Source: Acanthaster planci (taxonomy: Eukaryota > Echinodermata > Asteroidea > Valvatida > Acanthasteridae). From it: 64,000 nucleotides of DNA. The translations under genes and the position numbers were made by a program. The notes under the pieces were generated by a model. It ran no database searches, had not been told where the DNA came from, and worked only from the letters and a program-made list of their open reading frames with translations. Positions 56,401-64,000 of this stretch are shown one piece after another. Within the stretch, counting starts at the first letter, position 1. Each line of letters begins with the position of its first letter. The stretch is taken from positions 172,859-236,858 of the forward strand of contig NW_019091578.1 in assembly GCF_001949145.1 (NCBI RefSeq). The letters run 5' to 3'.

Positions 56401-58381
56401 ACTCGGAACCTACACCACAGATCCCTAAACCCAGGTACAGACATGAGATACTCACAGACGGTAAGAGGCTGTATGTCATTGGTGGAGGCACGTCAGTTGA
56501 AGCATATCCGCTAGACAAGGTGAGTATCTTACAACTGAGTGATTCTGGTCAGTGAAAAGGAATCTTATGACGACACTTGGTTTCTTCCTATCTGAAAATA
56601 AGACTCTGTTCCTGTTACAAAACTGCTGGCCACTAACTTTTAGGGATAAAAATTGAAATAGCAGATCAGTTATAACTCTCACATACTGAAATGTTGAAGA
56701 ATCTCTTATAAAGGATAGCTGCAATGTAGGCAATATTCTAGTAGCAATATTCATTTTGTGTTTCTTTTGATAAAGATCCATGCCTTTAATTTGGAAACAA
56801 ATGAATGGGAATTGATGACAACTTTGGAAGACCCCCAACATGGCTTTCCTGAAAACAGAAGATGCCATGGATGCGCACAGCTGGACAATGGTGAGCAGTC
56901 CTTATTAAATTGAGTTGCTCATGTCAACTGAAAAAGACTTGGATAAGAAATCACACATTTAGTGGTGGTTGTGGACAACTAGAAAAGTCTGGCAAAACTT
57001 TTACACTCATTTAAGTCTGATCATGTTACTTTCACTGGTTTGAAGTTAGGCTCTTTGGAAGATCTAACCAAAAACTGCCATGATCCAACTCATTTCTGAA
57101 CAGAGGATATCGACCTCTCTTTTGGTGAATAAACTAAAGATGGTTACCCTGGAGTTTTGCATTTGTTGTTTATTTGCAGAGGGTTATGTAACTGGTGGGT
57201 ATAGTGGCAAGAGAATCTTTGATGACATCTGGCGGCTTGAACTGAAAACGTTACAGTGGACCAGGTTAGAGGCCAGACTACCTCAACCTGTGTACTTCCA
57301 TTCATCAGCTGTAACACCGGTGAGTCTGTCTCACAGGGAAGGTCAATGAGTGGTGGTGGGGAGGGGACAGTAATGCACTCTCCTCTGGGTCTCCAACAGC
57401 CTGACTGTTGGTAGAATGAGAGGATTGGGAGGAGCCGTGCACATGTCTCTATCCAACTCAGTGGTTGACATTGGTAACTACAGAGTGTTTCAAAGGTTGC
57501 CACTCAAGATAATAGAATCTATAGATTGAGATCTAGAGAGTGAGATTTGGGAATGATAGCAGTCATGTAGTCGTGCAGTCATTTAGCGACTACAGTTTAG
57601 TTGAGACCAATACAAGATTGGACTCAAACCAGATCCAAGACTAGACATTACAAGCAACAGGATGAAGAATGACAAAGGAATACTTTCGTTGCAGTTTATT
57701 TGGACAACTTGTTACTTCAATTCAGATTGGAGGTTATAAGATGGTCTTAAGAGGCCTCAACAAATCATGTTGCATTATGTCCTCCCACAATGCAGTGCAT
57801 AATTTTGTTGATTTGAACCCTCTAACAACAGTGTTAGAGATCTAGTTTCTGCTGCTCTACCAATTACCAGCATTTCTCCTGATTAGTTGATAAAAGTTAC
57901 ACAAGCTGCTTAATTAAATTGGATTCTTACATGATAGCTTAAAAACTTACAAAGTAAAATGGAATAAAAGAGTTCTCCAAGCATGCATTGTTGAAGCACA
58001 GTCAATATGCCTGATGGATACTTTCTAGCAAAGTGCCCAAGGACTTTGGATTTTTTCCAAATAAAGTTTATTGAAAACAGACAACCCTAACTAAACCGAT
58101 ATGAATGCCTTGATAGGTTGATCAGTAGTTATTGACATGATTAATTTCCTGGCTTCTTGGCTTGATTTTAGACTGGTTGCCTTTACTGCCACGGAGGTGT
58201 GATAAGCCCAACAGGAGATGAGAGATCAGACTCACTTACAAGAATCTGGCTGAAGACACCTAGCCTCGTCATGACATGCTGGGAACGAGTACTGTCCTTG
58301 ATTCCTGATCTTCACATCATGCCTGAACGGAAACTTATGGAGCTGGGTATCCCTAGACATCTGTTAGAAAGAATGACATAG
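53415..58381 (+). CDS. KLHDC10: Kelch domain-containing protein 10 (canonical copy C)
   Basis: Seven coding exons: 53415-53544, 54839-54996, 55543-55791, 56247-56519, 56776-56890, 57180-57319 and 58172-58381. They total 1275 nt, 424 aa plus stop (human about 442). It follows vertebrate KLHDC10 nearly residue for residue in places: ARSGH...NNLYIFGGYNPD, FPLFQEVWRYNF, LASMSMVL, LVFGGTGFPFG, VYGGTTGW, RYRHEI, LYVIGGGTS, GGYSGKRIFDDIWRLELK and PVYFHSSAVTP. The C-terminal BC box SLVMTCWERV (residues 386-395) fits the elongin C consensus including the cysteine. The family forms a CUL2-elongin BC ligase that reads C-terminal degrons and also binds alanine tails in ribosome quality control. Unlike A and B it has no intron at the M-S-M site in exon 3. 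A short out-of-frame upstream ATG lies at 53407. Confidence 0.96.
54392..54617 (+). mobile_element. hAT-type MITE with intact target-site duplication
   Basis: Termini are CAGTGGCGTAGC and GCTACGCCCCTG, inverted repeats of 12 nt with one mismatch. The 8-bp direct repeat GTCAGGAG flanks it at 54384-54391 and 54618-54625. An 8-bp duplication and CAG-starting termini are the hallmark of the hAT superfamily. It is 226 bp, G-rich inside and non-coding, and sits in KLHDC10 C intron 1. An older inverted relative is at 22131-22280. Confidence 0.88.
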
Positions 58382-58743
58382 AACATTGTCGTCAATAGTT
58401 TTGATTGAAGGAACTGTATTATGAACCTTTGAAAGAGACTTTGAACACTAACGCGGAATTTCTTCATATTTTGACTTCATGCTGCTCAACTGAACCTATA
58501 TTCTAAAAACAGAAATGTTTGTGAACTGTTGTGCCGTTTACATCAAATCTCCTCATGTGTGCTCTCCTTGCTAAATCGAGCTGAACAAGAGAAGAATGGA
58601 AGCTGCTGAAACTGATCAGAATCAACCAGTTTGTATGACAGTTGTCTGTGTTCACAGTAGAATTCATCAAGATAATGCACAATGCACAAAGCACCTGCTG
58701 TCATATCAATTATGGTGAGAAGATGGGCAATGTCTGAAACAAA

Positions 58744-58883
58744 CTTCCACAGTTATGGCTGTGGCTAATGTCTGCAGGGCCCCCAGGTATATTCAGTAAT
58801 ACCAGAACCACAACTTTCACAGTTATGGCTGTGGCTAATGTCTGCAGGGTCCCAAGGTATATTCAGTAATACCAGAGGCATTC
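58744..58883 (+). repeat. Tandem duplication, 2 x 70 bp
   Basis: CACAGTTATGGCTGTGGCTA occurs at 58748 and 58818, followed in both by ATGTCTGCAGGG and GGTATATTCAGTAATACCAG. There are few mismatches. It is probably in the copy C 3' UTR. Confidence 0.85.
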
Positions 58884-61197
58884 TTCAACCTTGGGATTGC
58901 CTTAGAATACCAGAATGTAGGAATTGGATGCTAAGATGCATTTTTAAGTGTGATCTTTGAACTTCCTGAAGCTGTTTTTTTTTTAGACATTACTAGCGGA
59001 TTGTCATGTAGACCTACTTTTTGGTCAGTGTAAATAAGGTAGATTGATATATTGCCCATATCAAAGATCTCCATCTCTTAGCCATCTTTTGCGTTTACTT
59101 CACTTGTTGTCTTATACCAAACCCCTTTACCATATGAATCAAGTCTTTGCATGTATATATAAGCATATTCATTATCCACCTGTTGATTTGCTCATTATCT
59201 ATCGATTGCTTCGGACGTCTTAACCACTCTTACTCTGGGAAGAAGTCTGAGGCTCATCCACAATTGACAAGCACAAGCTAGAGTTGCTGATGAAGACACG
59301 TGTCTGAGTGGTTATTGTACTCATATCAGTTGACTTGCCGTCTGAAGAGTGAGGCCTGGTGTTGTAATTGATCATGAGTCCATCACAAGTTTTTGCACAA
59401 GATCAGTCATTATTAAAATGGCAAACAATGACAAAGGAATACTCTTGTCACAGTTCATGTGAATAACTCGTAACTTGGCTGAAGACTGGTTGATTTGTGA
59501 TGGACTTACAGTGGACTTGACAACAGCACTCATGAGATTTGTGTCCATACATGGCAATGGTTATGGTATAAATGGTTGCCTCCACTCATGAACAAGAGAG
59601 GGAGCTTTTCTTACTGAGCAGCAATCTTCCTAGGAGTAACCATGCCCATCTCATGTGATTTGACATGCCACATACACTGGTTTATTTAGATGCACCTGGA
59701 ACGCAGTAAACACTAGTAATTTCCCAAATCTGTTACCTTTGTTAGTATGTGGCACCAATAACAACCAGTAACGCAGAGTCTCTCTCTTGTCCCAGTTAAG
59801 GGGTAGCTTTTCATGAAAAAATGTCAGTAAAATATCCTAACCCTAGTAGTCATTACTTGCCTGAATCTTAGACAAATCCTCCACTGACTATATGCAGCAA
59901 ACTCTAACCAGTACTCCTCCAGGGAGAGAAGTTGGTGACCTGGTTTCGAATCCGAACCAGACTGACACTGACACTGGGTTTTCCCTGCATCCGCTCAGTG
60001 TGAGACCACGGGATGATCAGCTTTTGCATAGTGACAACTGTCCTACGATGGGAACTCACCATATGTCACACAGGTCCATGCATTTTTTGTGTGGAACATG
60101 CTGAACACATGCGACCAGTTTGTTCAGTATGGTCTCTGCATGAGTGCTAGTACCTAGATGAAATGATTCCCACCAACATGTGTCTTGTTTACTGATGAGG
60201 GGGTGCTTCAATTTGAGGCAGATGCCTGATTCTCTCGGTTTCCCCCAATACATACTGTATTTAGGTTTTCCCCCATCTCTCTAGGTTTCGTCAGGTTACA
60301 GTACCTGTGCACTTCTGACAGATCCATGATGTCATCACCAGAAAGGATTAATACAAGTGGGCATGGTAGAATGAAATCGAAATCATTTTAAGAGCTTGCC
60401 ATTGAATTTGATATAGTAAGGTGTCAGTCAGTGGGCAGTGTTAAGGCTGGTACATACTTCACTTCAAAAGCGAAAATGAATGCGAATTGGTAATGTCCGA
60501 TCAAATATTTGTGCTAAGAATTTGTAAAAGTTGAACACATTTCAACACAAGCAAAATCTGTCATGATGTCAAATTCACTCATTAGCATTAGCATTTGCGT
60601 CAAGTATGAACCGGCCTTTAGGCTGTAGCAGCTCAATCTATACTGAATATTCTTAACTGATGTTACAGTGTAATTCTTGACCCATTTTGAATGAGGTTGA
60701 CCTCCACGATCATTGTGGTCATAGTTCATTAACCTTCTTTTGCTGCAGCAGTCACAGACAGTCAAAAATTCCTTCCACTTGATTTGCCCCAGTACACAGA
60801 CACATAGGGATCACTTGACTGAGTTTGACTGATAGGACGGCCATGTCAAAAATGCATCTTTGCATAGTTAATTCTGCAAACCTTTACTCCATTACTTCTC
60901 TTGTATTCCTTCAAGTACATTAAGCCCTACAGTCCTGAATAGTCAAAATGTTACTAGGATTCAGGATTTTTAGCATTAACCTTTATAAATAGTTTGAATG
61001 AATCCACTTGGGCATGTACATATATTTTTATGTGCTGAATCAAACAAGATCTTTCAATTAATCAAGAGTAGGGAAATATAATTAAGAAAGAATTACAAAT
61101 GAAGATATCAAATTAGAAGTTAAAACCAGGATGTCAAGATTACAGTGAATAGGAGTAACTGGCTTTTCACAGTGTAGATGTCTCAGAATTTATCAAC

Positions 61198-61227
61198 TTA
61201 TATATAACGGGTTTGCCCTTACCCAAC
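61198..61227 (+). repeat. Repeat fragment at the left edge of the gap
   Basis: ATATAACGGGTTTGCCCTTA followed by CCCAA is the same sequence that forms the palindrome at 61457-61578 on the other side of the gap. Confidence 0.7.
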
Positions 61228-61237
61228 ATATATTAAT

Positions 61238-61394
61238 NNNNNNNNNNNNNNNNNNNNNNNNNNNNNNNNNNNNNNNNNNNNNNNNNNNNNNNNNNNNNNN
61301 NNNNNNNNNNNNNNNNNNNNNNNNNNNNNNNNNNNNNNNNNNNNNNNNNNNNNNNNNNNNNNNNNNNNNNNNNNNNNNNNNNNNNNNNNNNNNN
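61238..61394. other. Assembly gap (157 N)
   Basis: Unsequenced bases. Both edges carry the same palindromic repeat, so the gap probably reflects an unresolved repeat. The right edge starts with a GC-rich stretch (GCCGGGGTCGGCTGGCCGG). Confidence 0.99.
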
Positions 61395-61456
61395 GCTTGC
61401 CGGGGTCGGCTGGCCGGTCCGAGTCAAAAGAAGCAGCGGGTACCGGGAACTATTTT

Positions 61457-61578
61457 CATGATGTATTTTTGCGTTGGGGAGATGTTAATTATATAACGGG
61501 TTTGCCCTATATATACATTGGGTAAGGGCAAACCCGTTATATACAATAAACATCTCCCCAATGCAAAAATACATCTTG
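61457..61578. repeat. Large palindrome next to the gap
   Basis: The left arm (61457-61507) contains GATGTATTTTTGCGTTGGGG, AGATGTT and TATATAACGGGTTTGCCC. The right arm (61526-61578) returns GGGCAAACCCGTTATATA, AACATCT and CCCCAATGCAAAAATACATC. Arms are about 51 nt with a few mismatches and an 18-nt loop. Confidence 0.85.
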
Positions 61579-62006
61579 AAAAATTATCAACTCCTCATCT
61601 GTTTTTACTGCAAGATGTCCGGAAATATTTTTATTTTGTTAGCTTGTAAGACTTGGACCTTCAAACGTTTTGCAATTTTCCCCTTTTCAAAGTATTCAGA
61701 TGTGAACATTAAGTATTTTGTTGCATTGAAAATCATTCCTCCCCCCTTTTTTCGGGGGGGGGTCATTTTTGTTTTGTTATTTCAAAATATATTTGCAGTG
61801 ATTGCCAACCATCGTATGGATTCTTATACTTCTGGGTAAACAGATATTGAGTGTTCAGATACAGAGATGAAATTTGAAAAGGCATTGATTGCTAGCTGTA
61901 AGTTTACTAAAACTTGGATTTGCGAGTTTATGGGGTATTTCAAATATTTGTATGTTTTATCTGTAATTACAGTTCAAACTCTGGTTACATTCTAGGATTA
62001 ATGGCT

Positions 62007-62182
62007 ATTATGGACGATTCACAGTAGTGCGCCTCCAAGAGTTTACAACGCATTGGCTAATCACAATGGGCGAAATCTGTTGACCTTTTCCAAATGCGTA
62101 TTGGGTCAACAGATATCTCACATTGTGATTGGCCAATGTGTTGCAGACTCTTGGAGACGCACTTTTGTGAAACGCCCGTATT
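62007..62182. mobile_element. Non-autonomous DNA transposon (MITE), copy 3 of 3
   Basis: GATTCACAGTAGTGCGCCTC, CAAGAGTTTACAACGCATTG on the left and CAATGTGTTGCAGACTCTTG, GTGAAACGCCCGTATT on the right match the copies at 10986-11160 and 16603-16780. It has the most complete outer end (GTGAAACGCCCGTATT). Confidence 0.78.
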
Positions 62183-64000
62183 GATTTAACTGTTTGGATT
62201 GCATGCCAGCTACATTTGATAAGAGACTTTGTAAGCCCTTGTAACAAAAGGTTTCAAAGTCTTGGTTGGACTGGAGACATGGGAAACTTGAAACTATTAT
62301 TGACTGTTGTAATGTGGGATATAGCGTTTGTTACACCAGAGGGATCAATGTGCTGTGCATCTTTGATGGGGTAGGGTAAAAAAAATGTATCCCATATCAT
62401 GGCAATCAATGGATGATTTATTCCAGTTGTTATCAAGTTGTGACTTTGAGCTTTGCAGGAATATGTACGTGACATTTGGATATTGTGGCATTTTGCCATG
62501 GGATACATAGGTTCCTTATACAAGGCAATGTATTGGATTTCATGTACAGCAACACTAGTCTGTTTTTATAGACTTGTCATGTGACCTTTTTTGACAAATT
62601 AAATTCAACTAAAACATGATTTGACTTTGTATCACATGATTGTGTCCTTAATTTGCATTGATTTCTTTGCAAGTAAAATGTTATTTTCATGTTATTTCAA
62701 TGCATTTAATGTGATTGCATTAATCTTCTAGTTAACTCAAAGTGGCTCAATTTGGCTGAAGTCCATCACCTTTGTACAGAAAGTGAGATTTAAAAGAATT
62801 AGTTTCATAACTTGTTCTTGAATCTGTGTATCTGGTGTCATTTTTTATTTTGGTTTATGTGCTTTTTTTTTTCAAAGATTGTTCTTTTGTACATTTTGAG
62901 TGGGGGGAGGGGTGTCTGGTTGTGGGACAGGCATCTACCTGAAGAGAGATAGGAAGCATGAGGGTGTGTTCCAGTGCACCTATGTCACATTGTCATTATG
63001 TAACCTTTTTGGAAAGGGTTACAAATCAGGCTTTTCTCAGCTTTCAAACCAGAATAAAAACAAGGATTGCAATAAAAACATCTGAGATTGGACCTCTAGC
63101 AGAATAGAAACAAACTTGCAAAATAGAGTTGGTGTCAAGAGTGCTGTGGCAACCCAATGTTTTTGATGGGGAAGCTGGAATAAAGTTCCCCTAAACGTTA
63201 TTTTAGCAAAAAATGCTCCAAAAAGTTGGACAGAAAAGTAGAGAGAAATACCATTTTGACAGGATCCAAATGTTAATGTCACACACACATGAAGATTTCA
63301 AGCAATAAAATTCATCAGTGTCTTTTTTATAGCTGCTTATAAAACTAGGCATTAACCTCACAATAATGGCATCTGTTAAATTAAAGTTTTTCCTTTTCCA
63401 TCCATCAGACATCATCTTAACATTTTGCTGGTACCGGGGTTATCGGTTTGTGATCACCAGAAAAACATACTGTCAGGAAAGAAAACCAAGGCCAGTAGAA
63501 TAAATGACAAATACGACAATTGTATCTCAAATTGTGGATTAAACTGCATATTAAAAATGTACATTTAACTTCCATAATTAAATAATTCATGTCCGTTTTG
63601 ATTTATTTATATTACAAAGTATTCTACCCTGCTTTGAATGTAAGAAATGTGCCAAATAACTTGTGTCCTTTGCTTAAAAAGCATGTTCAACATAGCTAGG
63701 GGAAATGTGCAACTCCAGGGATAAATTGGCTACCGAATTAAGTCATATGTGACATTTTTGTTACATATTTTCAAATGTTAAAAGGGCTTTCCGTTAGGAA
63801 AAGTCAATTTATATTGCATTGGTTTCTATTTATTATTTTCTAAATTGACCTTAATCCAATGTCTTGTCTTAAAATGTGTCTGTAATTGTCTCAACTATTT
63901 GGCTGTATAAAAAAAATTATTTCTTTCTGAATACAGCAAACATTCCTGAGGATGAACTTCCAGGTTGATAAGATTTAAGACTGTTACAGCAAGCAATGAT

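Larger units (their letters stand above)
58382..61237. other. Downstream of KLHDC10 copy C, no gene seen
   Basis: It starts with the copy C 3' UTR. A 2 x 70-bp tandem duplication is at 58744-58883. A short stretch near 59428-59486 resembles 57667-57725 in copy C intron 6 (ATGACAAAGGAATACT...). No exon with splice context is visible. Confidence 0.6.
61395..64000. other. Right end of window, no gene seen
   Basis: Beyond the palindrome (61457-61578) and MITE copy 3 (62007-62182) I find only AT-rich sequence without a recognisable exon on either strand. Confidence 0.6.

Noticed and set aside
59892-60104. GGTTTCGAATCC near 59943 as a possible tRNA or SINE
   Set aside because: It has a B-box-like match only; no A box at the right distance and no cloverleaf.
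1-64000. CRISPR arrays, operons or other prokaryotic systems
   Set aside because: The tandem repeats present are few and without spacers, and all genes have spliceosomal introns.

Overview
The window is a piece of an invertebrate animal nuclear genome: AT-rich, short exons with GT-AG introns, many small inverted-repeat elements and one assembly gap of 157 Ns (61238-61394). Gene content and order point to a marine deuterostome invertebrate (echinoderm, hemichordate or amphioxus grade), but nothing here proves the species. I rebuilt five complete protein-coding genes exon by exon. Every exon junction keeps frame and the proteins align end to end with known families.

Layout. The minus strand carries UBE2H (5467-28738, 7 coding exons, 181 aa, a ubiquitin-conjugating E2) and ZC3HC1/NIPA (31050-36986, 9 coding exons, 432 aa). 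Head-to-head with ZC3HC1, with only 156 bp between start codons, the plus strand carries three tandem KLHDC10-family genes. Copy A is 37143-42358 (8 exons, 402 aa), copy B is 46193-50591 (8 exons, 387 aa) and copy C is 53415-58381 (7 exons, 424 aa). Copy C is the canonical KLHDC10; A and B are a diverged pair. Positions 1-5466 are the 3' side of UBE2H. Positions 58382-64000 show no gene I can support.

The order and orientation UBE2H(-) ZC3HC1(-) KLHDC10(+) are, from memory, the same as on human chromosome 7q32, so this looks like an ancient linkage block. All three families have been tied to ubiquitin: an E2, a proposed SCF adaptor/nuclear-basket protein, and a CUL2 C-degron receptor that has been triplicated here.

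The most unusual observations concern splicing. UBE2H intron 1 (16 kb) has a textbook U12-type donor and branch site. ZC3HC1 intron 2 has a U12-type donor beginning AT, a perfect U12 branch site, and appears to end in AT rather than AC or AG. Two neighbouring genes therefore each carry a minor-spliceosome intron, one with a very rare AT-AT pair of ends.

The rest is non-coding: a hAT-type MITE with an intact 8-bp target-site duplication, a three-copy 175-bp MITE family, several fold-back elements (two of them inside the U12 intron), a tRNA-derived SINE, short tandem repeats, and dense ACATGTACATGT palindromes in UBE2H introns.
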